A DNA stretch of 64,000 nucleotides, from NCBI GenBank assembly GCA_964539385.1, contig CAZIJC010000007.1, positions 1 to 64,000 on the forward strand, in the 5' to 3' direction. Source of the stretch: JAUVZF01 sp964539385 (GTDB lineage: Bacteria > Planctomycetota > Phycisphaerae > FEN-1346). Both the position numbers and the translations under genes were made by a program. Shown here one piece after another: positions 51,975 to 61,086 of this stretch. The notes beneath the pieces were generated by a model. The model saw only the letters and a list, made by a program, of their open reading frames with translations. It was not told the DNA's origin and did no database searches. Every line of letters begins with the position of its first letter. The first letter of the stretch is position 1.

Positions 51975-52478
51975 TTACCAGTCCTTTTCCATGGCCTCGA
52001 CAATGCGTTCGGCGAGGCGGCGTGTGGCCTCGACGGTGGCGGAATCCTGTGTCTCGCCGACTGCGCCGGCGTAGGTGGCGGCCCCGGTTATGCGGTCGCG
52101 CCGCTTGAGGATCTCTCCCGTCCGCAGGTCTTTCCATTCGAACCAGCAGGTGATGGCGACCTGAAGGTCCTGCGGCTGGTCGCTGTCGGTATCTTCCGAG
52201 AGGACGGAGGCCCGCAGCCAGGCGATCTCGCCGCGCAGTTCGGTGTCGGCCCGCTTACGGTCGTGGACGACCTTGTAGGGCGTGCGGAGTTCGATGAACT
52301 TGACGACCTGACGCGTCAAGTCGAACTCGAGTTCCCTGCGGAAGTCCTTCGACGAGAAAATGGGGACGGCCACCGTTCGTACGTCGCCGCGATGCAACGG
52401 CTGCATCGAATAGCCGCACCCCGCCGCCAGCACGGCAGCCGTACAGAGAACCAGCACCCTAGCACGCACGGTGTTCAC
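51975..52478 (-). CDS. lptE: LptE-like outer-membrane lipopolysaccharide assembly lipoprotein
   Basis: 167 residues from GTG, which overlaps the stop of the upstream gene (GTGA). The signal ends with a lipobox LAAGC (Cys21), followed by GYSMQPLHRGDVRTVAVPIF, the typical LptE opening (LPS-assembly family, DUF/PF04390). The body alternates strands and helices: RRELEFDLTRQVVKFIE and ADTELRGEIAWL. LptE plugs the LptD pore that inserts lipopolysaccharide. lptD is not in the window. With the BamD-like gene beside it, this supports a diderm cell envelope. Confidence 0.8.
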   Translation of the reverse strand: MNTVRARVLVLCTAAVLAAGCGYSMQPLHRGDVRTVAVPIFSSKDFRRELEFDLTRQVVKFIELRTPYKVVHDRKRADTELRGEIAWLRASVLSEDTDSDQPQDLQVAITCWFEWKDLRTGEILKRRDRITGAATYAGAVGETQDSATVEATRRLAERIVEAMEKDW

Positions 52479-53734
52479 TTGGTTGGCTCCTGCTCGTCGG
52501 TCTCTTCGGCCGGGGTCTCCGGTTCTGCGGTTGCCTTCCGGCGGCCGGCGAACTCGGCCGGAGGCCCCATCTGCACCGGACCGGCCAGGAACGTCCCGGC
52601 CTTTGCGCTCCATGATGAGTCGGCGAATCGCTCTCGCAATCGCTCGGCGTAATACGCCGCCGCCAGCGGCTGTCCGGCACGGTGGTATCGGGCGGCCACC
52701 TCGTAAAGCGACTGGGCTTGTAAGTCGCGCACCTGGACGAGCAGTTCCGGCACGCCCCGGCGTGCGGCCTCGTCCGGGAACTTCTTTCGGTACTGCCGCA
52801 GCCGATCGTACGCCAGCCGCAACTCGGTTACATCATACCGCGGGCCTGCGCAATTTTCGATAGCGCATTTTGCGCGTTGGAGTTCCGCGTGGAGGATGGC
52901 GTCTCCGTTGGGATACTCGCGGCAGTACTTGTCGTAGTAATCCTCGGCCTCGGTCCATTTGTGCTTCGACCAGTAGTGGTTGGCGATTCGGAGGATGACG
53001 TCATCGGCCAAGTCGCCGGCCGGCTGGTGCTCGTAGACGCGGCGCAGGATCTCGATGGCCTCGTCCTCGCCCGACAGAAGGGGTATGCCGAGGATGCGGC
53101 GGCGCACGGGGCCGAGGAGCAACTCGGCGATCTCGATCTCTTTCAGCAGCGCGGCGCGGTAGTGGACGCTGCCGGCGTACTGGGTGATAAGGTTCTCGTA
53201 TTGATCGTACGCCTTGTAATACTCCTTCCGATCGAAGAGGGACCCGGCCCGCAGCCACATGGCCTCTTCGCGGTGGGCCGAACCGGGGTAATCCTTGATG
53301 AGTTTCTTGAAGTCCTTCTCTGCCGAGCGACGGTTGCCGGCGCTGAGCCGGTCTTCGGCCCGGTCGAAAAGGACCTTGTCGGCGTTCCGGTTCGCCTCGC
53401 GTTTCCACCACTGCCGCTTCCACCATGGCGTCTGGGCATCGGCCGGTTTTTTCGGCTCACCGGGCGTCGGGGCAGCAGGCCCGGCCTTGGGCGGCGCGGG
53501 CGTCCTGGGTTTCGGCGCGGGCGGCGGCTCTTCCGGTTTCGGAGTCGGCGAAATCGGTTCCTTCGGCGGCCTGGGCGGCGCCTTGGCGGGCGGCGTCTTG
53601 ATGGAAGGCAGAGGCGGCTCCGACGGGTCCACGTACATCCACCGGCCGTTGCGCCACACCCAGCCCGCCTGGACGGTAAGTGCGCAGCCCAGGAGCAATC
53701 CAACGACCGTCAACCAGGTGGCAGCACGTCGCAC
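52475..53734 (-). CDS. BamD-like TPR lipoprotein
   Basis: 419 residues from GTG 53734, with AGAGGA 8 nt upstream (an ATG 30 nt earlier is an alternative). The signal carries LLLGC (Cys17), a likely lipobox. A Pro/Lys-rich linker (about 45-110) precedes TPR-like repeats from about 125 to 390, including AEKDFKKLIKDYPGSAHREEAMWLRAGSLF (in part) and LAAAYYAERLRERFADSSW, as in the outer-membrane assembly factor BamD/YfiO. It is about 170 residues longer than BamD of Escherichia coli, mostly from the linker. Overlap with lptE fits a joint role in outer-membrane assembly. Confidence 0.7.
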   Translation of the reverse strand: MRRAATWLTVVGLLLGCALTVQAGWVWRNGRWMYVDPSEPPLPSIKTPPAKAPPRPPKEPISPTPKPEEPPPAPKPRTPAPPKAGPAAPTPGEPKKPADAQTPWWKRQWWKREANRNADKVLFDRAEDRLSAGNRRSAEKDFKKLIKDYPGSAHREEAMWLRAGSLFDRKEYYKAYDQYENLITQYAGSVHYRAALLKEIEIAELLLGPVRRRILGIPLLSGEDEAIEILRRVYEHQPAGDLADDVILRIANHYWSKHKWTEAEDYYDKYCREYPNGDAILHAELQRAKCAIENCAGPRYDVTELRLAYDRLRQYRKKFPDEAARRGVPELLVQVRDLQAQSLYEVAARYHRAGQPLAAAYYAERLRERFADSSWSAKAGTFLAGPVQMGPPAEFAGRRKATAEPETPAEETDEQEPTK

Positions 53735-53836
53735 GTCGGTTGTCCTCTCACCTCCGGCAGGCATCCCCGGCTTCCGTCGCGGTCACCGTGACCGCGGCAG
53801 CCTCCCTATTATAACGCGTCAACGGCGTCTGGGTAG

Positions 53837-54586
53837 TTAAACGTATCTGGCGGCCGAGAGTTCTTTCCCGGCCAATTCCGCCACGGTTGCCACCAGCACG
53901 TCCCGCATCTCGCGGGCGGTGCGCTGGCTGAGCCGTACGCGCCGAACCTCGCTCCAGTCGGCGCCCGCGAGAAACGCCATGGCCTGGGCGGTTTTGGCTG
54001 TCAGACGATGGATCTTCCCCTTTCCCTCGGGGCGGCACTGTGGGCACACCGGACCACCCAGGCCGGCACTGTACCGGAGGGGCTTGTGGCTGTCGAGCGG
54101 GCGGTCGCACTGGACGCACCGGCCCATGTCCGTCCCGTATCCGAGCAGCGCCAGCAGCCGCCACGTAAAGGCAAACGTGACGGCCCGGCTTGCTTCGGCT
54201 TCGGCCTCAGCCAGCAACTCAAACGTTCGGACCACAAGGTCGAAGACAGGCGGCTGCGGGTCGAGGTCCGGCACCAGCGCCATGACGAGTTCCGTGGCGA
54301 GCGACGCCCCGTAGAACGCCGGCAGTTTTCGGTGCAGACCGTCGAAGCGGTCGGTCTCGTACAGTTCCATGAGGGTGGCCAGGCGGTTCGGGTTGCTGAT
54401 GCTGAAGACGGCCTCTCCGAGCGTCCATCGGTCGAGCGGGCCGCTGAACGGATTCTGTCCGCGTTTCGAGCCCTTCGCCAGACACCGAAGACGGCCAACC
54501 TCGCGGGCCAGCAGTTCCACGACCTGGCTGGTCTCGCTCCAGTCGCGGCATCTTAGCAGAAGCACCGTTGACTTATGGACGGGCAC
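53837..54586 (-). CDS. recO: DNA repair protein RecO
   Basis: 249 residues from GTG 54586, with GAGAGG upstream. STVLLLRCRDWSETSQVVELLAREVGRLRCLAKG is the OB-fold N-terminus (in part), followed by a helical domain. A four-cysteine zinc finger, CVQCDR ... VCPQC, lies at about 148-190. RecO anneals single strands and loads RecA with RecR. A longer reading frame to 54712 crosses a repeat-rich spacer and is not conserved. It lies 102 nt before the BamD-like gene. Confidence 0.88.
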   Translation of the reverse strand: MPVHKSTVLLLRCRDWSETSQVVELLAREVGRLRCLAKGSKRGQNPFSGPLDRWTLGEAVFSISNPNRLATLMELYETDRFDGLHRKLPAFYGASLATELVMALVPDLDPQPPVFDLVVRTFELLAEAEAEASRAVTFAFTWRLLALLGYGTDMGRCVQCDRPLDSHKPLRYSAGLGGPVCPQCRPEGKGKIHRLTAKTAQAMAFLAGADWSEVRRVRLSQRTAREMRDVLVATVAELAGKELSAARYV

Positions 54587-54609
54587 GGGCGCCTCTCGCA
54601 AAGCAATGA

Positions 54610-54770
54610 TGAATGACGAAGGAGAGAATGACGAATGAAAGACGAAACGGCAATGACGAATGACAGAGGCGCTGAGCCGATCATCCCCCTTGCCCGTGGC
54701 GCGCGTCGCCATTGGTCATTCGTCATTGTTGTTTGATTCGTCATTCGGATTTCGTCATTTGTCATTCCGC
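54610..54770. repeat. AT-rich direct and inverted repeats of an ATGACGAA-type motif
   Basis: The recO-corC gap contains several copies of AATGACGAATGA-like words on the left and TCATTCGTCATT-like words on the right. The exact 14-bp inverted pair CAATGACGAATGAC (54652-54665) and GTCATTCGTCATTG (54716-54729) could form a long hairpin. Composition is much more AT-rich than its surroundings. Confidence 0.7.
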
Positions 54771-56033
54771 CTTTGCGGCGGCGAGTTCGACCCTCAATCG
54801 TGTAATCCGCCGCTCCTCGGCCTCCAAGACGGTGATACGGAGTTCGTTGTGTTCGAGCGATTCGCCGGCCTTTGGGATGTAGCCGAGTTGGCTGAGAACG
54901 AAGCCGCCGACGGTTTCATAATCGTCGTCTTCCGGCAGGTGCACCTCCAATTCGTCGTTCAGTTCATCGATGTGGACGCGTGCCTCGACTTCGAAGGCAC
55001 GTTCGCCGACGCGGCGGATCGATTTCGGCGGCTCCGGCTCGTACTCGTCCACGATCTCTCCGACGATCTCCTCGAGGATGTCCTCGATGGTCACCAGGCC
55101 CGACGTGCCGCCGTATTCGTCCAGCACAACCGCCATGTGAACCTTGTTGACCTGGAACTTGCGCAGCAGTTCGTCGAGCGGTTTGGTCTCCGGCACAAAC
55201 AACGCCCTGCGCATCACGTCCTCGACGGTAAGGTGCTCGGCCTTTTCGTCAAAGGCATGGTCCAGGAGGTCCTTGGCGTAGAGAATGCCGACGATGGTGT
55301 CGAGATTGTCTCTGGTGGCGGGGATGCGGCTGTAGCCGGATTTGGCGATGAGACGGCGGGCGGCCTCGACGCTCTCGTGGGCGTCGAGGCTGACGATATC
55401 GGTCCGGGGCGTCATGATCTGGCTGGCGTCGGCGCGGCGGAACTTCAGCACGTTCTCGATCATATCCACCTGGTTTTCTTCGATGGCGCCTTCGCGTTCG
55501 CCCTCGTCGGCGACGCTGACGATCTCCTGTTCGATGTCGCTGCCGGGCGCCGCGTCTTTCGGCACGCCCGCCAGCCGCCGCACCAGTCCGTCCACGACCC
55601 GGGATGCCGCAAGGACCGGGGTAAGGATGGCGCGGCAGAGGTGGCAAACAGGCAGAACCGTGGCGAGGACGCTTTCGGCGGCGCAACCGGCCCACGCGAG
55701 CGGAATGATCCCTGCGGCGACCACGCCCACGATTGCCGCCACCGCGCCGCCGATCAGCCAGCCGCCCGCGCCCGCGCCGAACCGACCCGTCGCCCACACC
55801 TCCGCCAGCACCACCAGGGCCACGACGCCGACCAGGTGCATCAAGCGGGTCATCTGAAGCAGGTCGTGGTGATGTTCGGACAGGCGCGGGAGTTGGGCGA
55901 GGCGGCCCTTCCGCTCGAGCGCCTCCTGGAGTCGGGCACGAGAAAACGAGCGAAGGGCATTATGGGTCAGCGCAGAGAACAGGGCGAATCCGGTTGCCGC
56001 CACACCGAGTGCGAACCATAGGTAGGGCTGCAA
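54762..56033 (-). CDS. CNNM/CBS/CorC-domain membrane protein (hemolysin C family)
   Basis: 423 residues. An N-terminal CNNM (DUF21) membrane domain with about four helices (to about 150) is followed by a CBS pair (about 205-330: DASQIMTPRTDIVSLD ... GYSRIPATRDNLDTIVGIL ... VLDEYGGTSGLVTIEDILEEIVGEI, each part separate) and a C-terminal CorC/HlyC domain (about 340-415). Members export Mg2+ or Co2+, or help magnesium homeostasis. The ybeY gene lies 10 nt upstream; ybeY next to corC-like genes is a common arrangement. Confidence 0.9.
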   Translation of the reverse strand: MQPYLWFALGVAATGFALFSALTHNALRSFSRARLQEALERKGRLAQLPRLSEHHHDLLQMTRLMHLVGVVALVVLAEVWATGRFGAGAGGWLIGGAVAAIVGVVAAGIIPLAWAGCAAESVLATVLPVCHLCRAILTPVLAASRVVDGLVRRLAGVPKDAAPGSDIEQEIVSVADEGEREGAIEENQVDMIENVLKFRRADASQIMTPRTDIVSLDAHESVEAARRLIAKSGYSRIPATRDNLDTIVGILYAKDLLDHAFDEKAEHLTVEDVMRRALFVPETKPLDELLRKFQVNKVHMAVVLDEYGGTSGLVTIEDILEEIVGEIVDEYEPEPPKSIRRVGERAFEVEARVHIDELNDELEVHLPEDDDYETVGGFVLSQLGYIPKAGESLEHNELRITVLEAEERRITRLRVELAAAKAE

Positions 56034-56043
56034 ACGGGTCCTC

Positions 56044-56526
56044 CTACTGAATCAACGGCTGGCCGGCGTACACGCACGGAAAACCGAACTCGGCCAGAAG
56101 GACGTCTTCCCGTGCGTGCATGCGTTTGGCGTCTTGCGGCGTGCGGTCGTCGTAACCGATCAGATGCAGCAGCCCGTGCACGAGGTACAGGAGCAGTTCG
56201 GCCTCCGGGTTGCCGTGGATGGCTTTGGCCTGGTCAAGGGCGCGTTCCGCCGAGGCAATGATCTCGCCGTTGATGCCGCCGTTGTCGCTCGTGTGGCCTC
56301 CGGGCCAGTCCAGGTCCTGGAGGGGGAAACTGATGACGTCGGTTATGGCGTCGCGGCCGAGATACTCGTTGCTGAGATCGCGGATGTGCCGGTTGTCCGT
56401 CAGGACGATGCTGAGGCTCTTGGCCGATCGGCCCTCTTCTTTGATGACGTGTCGAACGACTTGAAGAATGAGTTTCTTATCCAGGCGGACATGATCCTGT
56501 AGATCCGTAATCTCGATCTTGGCCAT
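56044..56526 (-). CDS. ybeY: Endoribonuclease YbeY (rRNA maturation factor)
   Basis: 160 residues. The zinc-binding signature is HGLLHLIGYDDRTPQDAKRMH, H-x3-H-x5-(H), seen here in full in the order expected, with the upstream DVISFPL and GEIIAS segments conserved. YbeY helps 16S rRNA 3'-end maturation and ribosome quality control. It sits between pgpH and the CNNM/CorC protein gene; phoH is two genes upstream. The phoH-pgpH-ybeY order is the same as in Firmicutes. Confidence 0.95.
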   Translation of the reverse strand: MAKIEITDLQDHVRLDKKLILQVVRHVIKEEGRSAKSLSIVLTDNRHIRDLSNEYLGRDAITDVISFPLQDLDWPGGHTSDNGGINGEIIASAERALDQAKAIHGNPEAELLLYLVHGLLHLIGYDDRTPQDAKRMHAREDVLLAEFGFPCVYAGQPLIQ

Positions 56527-56647
56527 GGCTACCCGCGCCCTTGCGTGTGTCTCCCGGTCAGCAGGTCATTAGGTTGGAACTCCGGCATCCCGCGAACGTC
56601 CCTGGCACGGGTACGGCTCGTGCCGTGGCCGTCTCGCCGGCCGCGCG

Positions 56648-59125
56648 TCAGTCCCGTTCGGTGGCAGAAGCGTTGGGTTTTTGCATCTGGGTATCGGCTC
56701 CTGCGTCGTCGGGGTTCTGCTCATCGCCGGCTTTGCCAGCGGCTGGCGTCGCTTCGCCTTCGCCGACCTCATCCTGCGACGGATAGGAGACACGACCATG
56801 ATAAACCGAAAGGAGGGTCTTCGTCAAGGTCTCCTCGATCTTGTGAAGGTCGTTCAGGGTCAGGCTGCAGTTGTCCAACTGGCCGTCCAGGAGCCGTTTC
56901 ATAATCATGTCGTGCACCGTCGTGCCGATGCGGGTGGCGGTCTGCTCCTTGAGGCTTCGCGTTGCACCTTCGGCGGCGTCGGCCAGCATGACGATGGCGG
57001 TTTCCGGGGTGCGCGGCTTGGGGCCGCCGTAGCGGTAGTCGGATTCGTCGGGTGGGTCCTCGCCGGCCTCTTGGGCCTGCTGTTTGGCCTCGTGGTAAAA
57101 GAACTCCATCAGCGTCGTGCCGTGGTGCTCGCCGATAAAGTCCCTGATGACGGGCGGCAGGGCGAGGCGGTCGGCCATCTCCTGGCCGTCCTTGACGTGG
57201 CTCATGATGATGAGGCGGCTCATGGCGGGCGTCAGGCCTCCGTGCGCCTGCTCGCCTTCCTGGTAATTCTCGACGAAGTATCGCGGCTTGTTGGCCTTGC
57301 CGATGTCGTGGAAATAGGCGCCGACGCGGGCCAGGAGGCTGCCTGCGCCGATGGCCTCGGCCGCCGCCTCGCTCAGCGTTCCGATCAGCAGGCTGTGGGC
57401 GTAGGTGCCGGGCGCCTCCAGCGCCAGGCGCTTCAGCGCCGGCTGGTTGACGTCGCACAGTTCCAGCAGGCTGATGTTCGTGACGATGCCGAAGAGCCGT
57501 TCGATGCCCGGCAGGATCGCCAGCATCACGATGCCGGCGGCCAGGCCGGCGCAGAAGCACAGGAACGACGGCCAGAGAACGGCGGGCGGCACCATCCCCA
57601 ACGGCATGTCAGCGTAGTCCAGCCGCCAGAAGGCCAGGGCGCTGCGCACCAGGAGGAAGATAAGGCCCGCCAGGGCGCCGACCTTAATGAGTTTCGACCG
57701 GTTACTAATCTTGCCCAGGGCCAGAATGCCGACCCCGGCGCCTGCCACAGTCATCAAGGCCCAGTCCAGATCGGCCCGCGCCGCGACGGAGACCAGCAGA
57801 ACCAGCGTCCACACCACGGCAAGGGCGAACGGCTGGTTGTAGGCGATGGTTACGATCATACCGGCGGCGGTAACGAGGAACGTGGCGACGGCCTCCGGCC
57901 CGGCGGCCGTGCCGCCCGCCTGAGCCGCCAGTTTCGAAACGCCCACAACCACCAGCGACAGGATGACCAACATCAGACTCCGTGGGATGCTCCGGGCAAC
58001 GTTCACCTGAAGCCGAGCGGTCTGGCCTGCCTGCAGGACAATCAGGACGGCCAGAATCGCAACGGCGCTGACCCAGGCCAGGACCGTTCGCACCCACCCC
58101 AGCCGCGCCAAGTGCGCCTCTTGTTCCTGTTTGAGGACCTTCAGGTCGGCTTCCGTGATTGCCGTGCTGGCTTCGACAAGCGTCGTACCGGCTTTGCGCA
58201 GAATCGGGACGGGCTGGACCTTACGTCTGACGTCGGCGCGGCTGTTCTCCGTCTTCGCCTGATCGTAGGCGAGCGTGGGACCGACGCGGGGCGCCATGGT
58301 GACGGCCAGCAGCCCGACGCCCGTATTGCCGAACACCGGCTGGAGCGCGGGATCGATGAGGCGTTCGATCCGCGACTGGATGCGGTCGGTCTGCGTCAGC
58401 GTCATGATCTTCTCGAGCGCCATGGTCTGGTCGCCCTCGGGCAACTGGACGACGATCATGGCGCTCGGATCTTCCAGGACGGGCGCGGTATCCGACGACA
58501 GGCCGGCAGGCAGTTGTTTCCGGATGTCGCGGAACCGCGCGATGCGCGCCGAGGCACGCTGGTAGTCCTCTTCGTGGATGATCGGCAGATTGAGCGGATC
58601 GGCCATTGCGGCCGTGGCCGTGGTGATGGCTTCCTGGACGGCCGCCAGGTTCGCCGCGTTCTCGCCCAAGGCGGCTTTGACCGCGCCGAACATGTCGGCG
58701 CTCGCGTTCCAGGCGTCGCGGGACGCGGCCGGCATCTCCTGGAGCGTCGTGGCTTTGGCCACCTCGTCCGCGAGCGAAAGCAGGCTCTCGCGCAGCGCAA
58801 TCGCCTGGCGCGCGTCCGGGCTGTACAGGCCGGGCACACGCAGCAGGGCGGTCAGTTCCCTGACGTCGGCGGTGACCTGGCGGTCGATGTACTGGAAGTC
58901 AACGCGGGACAGAATCGGGTGGACCGTCCGCTCGCCCTTGCGGAAGGGAAGGGGAGGCCGTGGCATCTGGACGATGAGCAGCACGGCGACGAAAAACGCC
59001 AACAGGATGCCCACCTGCCAGCGGACCTGAGAGGACTTCAGATGCCTGTACCACGGCACCTCACCCTCCGGCCGGAGCCGATCGACGCGCCTCGGTTTGG
59101 ACCGTTTACGATTCCACAGGGCCAT
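56648..59125 (-). CDS. pgpH: c-di-AMP phosphodiesterase PgpH type (7TMR-HDED / HDIG)
   Basis: 825 residues. One helix (about 38-55), a large extracytoplasmic 7TMR-HDED domain (about 60-345), seven helices (about 350-560), and a cytoplasmic HD domain. The HD site reads YAHSLLIG, VGAYFHDIGK, HHG, and VMLADAAEG in order, giving the His and Asp metal ligands. PgpH enzymes cleave c-di-AMP to pApA. The gene is 3 nt from phoH. Together with cdaA and ybbR 8 kb downstream, it completes a c-di-AMP circuit. The C-terminal 45 residues are Asp/Glu/Ala-rich and not conserved. Confidence 0.92.
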   Translation of the reverse strand: MALWNRKRSKPRRVDRLRPEGEVPWYRHLKSSQVRWQVGILLAFFVAVLLIVQMPRPPLPFRKGERTVHPILSRVDFQYIDRQVTADVRELTALLRVPGLYSPDARQAIALRESLLSLADEVAKATTLQEMPAASRDAWNASADMFGAVKAALGENAANLAAVQEAITTATAAMADPLNLPIIHEEDYQRASARIARFRDIRKQLPAGLSSDTAPVLEDPSAMIVVQLPEGDQTMALEKIMTLTQTDRIQSRIERLIDPALQPVFGNTGVGLLAVTMAPRVGPTLAYDQAKTENSRADVRRKVQPVPILRKAGTTLVEASTAITEADLKVLKQEQEAHLARLGWVRTVLAWVSAVAILAVLIVLQAGQTARLQVNVARSIPRSLMLVILSLVVVGVSKLAAQAGGTAAGPEAVATFLVTAAGMIVTIAYNQPFALAVVWTLVLLVSVAARADLDWALMTVAGAGVGILALGKISNRSKLIKVGALAGLIFLLVRSALAFWRLDYADMPLGMVPPAVLWPSFLCFCAGLAAGIVMLAILPGIERLFGIVTNISLLELCDVNQPALKRLALEAPGTYAHSLLIGTLSEAAAEAIGAGSLLARVGAYFHDIGKANKPRYFVENYQEGEQAHGGLTPAMSRLIIMSHVKDGQEMADRLALPPVIRDFIGEHHGTTLMEFFYHEAKQQAQEAGEDPPDESDYRYGGPKPRTPETAIVMLADAAEGATRSLKEQTATRIGTTVHDMIMKRLLDGQLDNCSLTLNDLHKIEETLTKTLLSVYHGRVSYPSQDEVGEGEATPAAGKAGDEQNPDDAGADTQMQKPNASATERD

Positions 59126-59128
59126 GGA

Positions 59129-60133
59129 TCATTCCTGGTTGGCGGTGTTGGCCTTGACCGTGCCTCGCGTCGTTCGCCGCGGCGAACGGTCCTCGCTGCC
59201 GCGCTCGCCGTGCTCGTAGGCATCGACGATCTCCTGAACCAGCCGGTGGCGGACGATGTCGCCTCGCGTCAGTTCCACCAGTTCGATGCCGTCGATGCCG
59301 GCCAGTTTCTCCCAGGCATCCACCAGTCCGCTCTTGTGGCCTTCTTCGAGGTCCACCTGGGTGATGTCGCCGGTCACGACCATCTTGGAGCGCATACCCA
59401 TGCGTGTCAAAAACATCTTCATCTGGGCGGTGGTGGCGTTCTGGGCCTCATCGAGGATGATATAGGCGTCGTTCAGCGTCCGCCCTCGCATGTACGCCAG
59501 GGGAATGACCTCGATGACGTCGGTCTCGACATAGGCCCGGACCTGCTTGAAGCCCATCATGTCGTGCAGCGCATCCAAGAGCGGCCGCAGGTACGGGTTG
59601 ACCTTGGCCTCCAGGTCTCCGGGCAGGAATCCGAGTTTTTCGCCCGCCTCGACCGCCGGCCGCACGAGTACGATCCGCTTGATCTGTTGCTTCTTGAGGG
59701 CCTGGACCGCCATGGCGACGGCCAGGTACGTCTTGCCGCTGCCGGCCGGCCCGATGCAGAATGCCAGGTCGTTTTTCTCGATGGCCTGGCAGTAGCGCAG
59801 TTGTCCGGGCGTCTGGGGACGAACGGCCCGCCCCGTCGTGTAAACCTCGATGGTCTGAAGCGAGGGTGTGCGGCCGCTGCGGCCGACCGTATCGACGATC
59901 TGCCGCACTTCACGCTCGGTGATGACCTGGCCGTCGCCGGCCATGCGCATCAGTTCCTCCAGCACGGTCTGGGTGTAGCGGACGGCCTGGGCGGCCCCGG
60001 AGACGTGGACCTTGCCTTCCCGGGCTGCAAGCCGCACGGCGAAGGCATCGCGGATAAGCCTCAGGTATTTGTCGCGAGGGCCGAACACCAGGCGACGGTG
60101 AACATCACTGGCCAGTTTGAACGTTCGTTCCAT
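59129..60133 (-). CDS. phoH: PhoH-like ATPase
   Basis: 334 residues from ATG 60133. N-terminal KH-like region, then GPAGSGKTYLAVAMAV (Walker A), VRPAVEAGEKLGFLPGD, YIILDEAQNAT (Walker B) and MVVTGDITQVDL, all typical of the PhoH family. These proteins are predicted RNA helicase/ATPases, and often neighbour ybeY. An upstream in-frame extension to 60406 overlaps cdsA and lacks conservation. The last 30 residues are basic and variable. Confidence 0.93.
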   Translation of the reverse strand: MERTFKLASDVHRRLVFGPRDKYLRLIRDAFAVRLAAREGKVHVSGAAQAVRYTQTVLEELMRMAGDGQVITEREVRQIVDTVGRSGRTPSLQTIEVYTTGRAVRPQTPGQLRYCQAIEKNDLAFCIGPAGSGKTYLAVAMAVQALKKQQIKRIVLVRPAVEAGEKLGFLPGDLEAKVNPYLRPLLDALHDMMGFKQVRAYVETDVIEVIPLAYMRGRTLNDAYIILDEAQNATTAQMKMFLTRMGMRSKMVVTGDITQVDLEEGHKSGLVDAWEKLAGIDGIELVELTRGDIVRHRLVQEIVDAYEHGERGSEDRSPRRTTRGTVKANTANQE

Positions 60134-60174
60134 GGTATTTGCGGCCACTGTGAAGCCGAGCGGCCTGCCGACTA

Positions 60175-61086
60175 TTATCCCATCGGAACCTGCTCGGTCA
60201 ATACCACAAGCAGCACGTAGGCCACCGGGCTGGCCGACAGCATGGAATCGAGAATGTCGAGCGCGCCGCCGAAACCGGGGATCACGCCGCTGTCTTTTAC
60301 GCCGCACGCCCGTTTCATGAGGCTCTCGGCCAGGTCGCCCAGAACGCCGCTGATGCTCACAAGGGCGCCGAACAGGAGCATCTGGCCCCAGGTGAACCGT
60401 CCCCATCCGACGCCGAACGCCACGGCGACGGCGGTGCCTGCCGCCATGGCGCCAATCAGACCCTCGATGGTCTTGCCGGGACTGAGTTTCGGCACCAACC
60501 GGTGACGGCCGAGCGACGAGCCGATGGCGTAGGCGCCGATGTCGCTGCTTTTGACCACGCCGAGCGTCAGCGCCAGGTAAAGGACACCTTCAAGGGGGTT
60601 GTCCGAGAGGAATCGCACCTTCACCAGGAAGATGCCCAGCAGGCCGACCGCCAGGACCACCAGAACGGTCCAACCGACGCTTGCCAGCGCCTGCAACGTG
60701 TCGCGGCCCGCGCGCTCCACCAGGAAGATCTCGGCCAGGAACGTCGTGAACACCAGCGCGACGATCAGCAGCAGGTACAATTCGAGGCCGTGTCCGTAAA
60801 GCCACGGTAGAACCTGCGACGGACGGTGGATCTCGAGCCTGGCGGCAGCGAGGATCAGGCCCACAAACACCATTCCAATGACCGGCCGACACGGCAGCCC
60901 GCGCCCCCGGAGCATCCGGAAGAACTCCCGGCACCCCGTCAGCAGCGCCACGGCCAGCAGCAACCAAAAGCCGGGTGCGAGGTTCATGCCGGCCCATTCG
61001 GCGATCGCGACGTCGCCGAGCAGAATGGCCGCCGTCCCGGCGATGAGCCCTGCGCCGATTGTCACCCGCGTCAATGGACTGTTCAT
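60175..61086 (-). CDS. cdsA: Phosphatidate cytidylyltransferase
   Basis: 303 residues with about eight membrane helices. It makes CDP-diacylglycerol from phosphatidate and CTP, the gateway to membrane phospholipids. The C-terminal signature is present: LSPGKTIEGLIGA, LGDLAESLMKRACGVKDSG and IPGFGGALDILDSML, with the usual PGHGG as PGFGG. The ATG at 61086 overlaps the uppS stop (ATGA). uppS-cdsA adjacency is common in bacteria. A reading frame extending to 61227 lies inside uppS and is not used. Confidence 0.92.
   Translation of the reverse strand: MNSPLTRVTIGAGLIAGTAAILLGDVAIAEWAGMNLAPGFWLLLAVALLTGCREFFRMLRGRGLPCRPVIGMVFVGLILAAARLEIHRPSQVLPWLYGHGLELYLLLIVALVFTTFLAEIFLVERAGRDTLQALASVGWTVLVVLAVGLLGIFLVKVRFLSDNPLEGVLYLALTLGVVKSSDIGAYAIGSSLGRHRLVPKLSPGKTIEGLIGAMAAGTAVAVAFGVGWGRFTWGQMLLFGALVSISGVLGDLAESLMKRACGVKDSGVIPGFGGALDILDSMLSASPVAYVLLVVLTEQVPMG

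Noticed and set aside
56681..60220. Plus-strand open frame of 1179 codons opposite pgpH and phoH
   Set aside because: It is antisense to two well-conserved genes, has no recognisable domain and is rich in residues expected from the complement of GC-biased codons. Long antisense frames are common at this GC content.
59129..60406. Longer phoH starting at 60406
   Set aside because: The extra 91 residues overlap cdsA, are Arg/Pro-rich without conservation, and the family N-terminus is at 60133.
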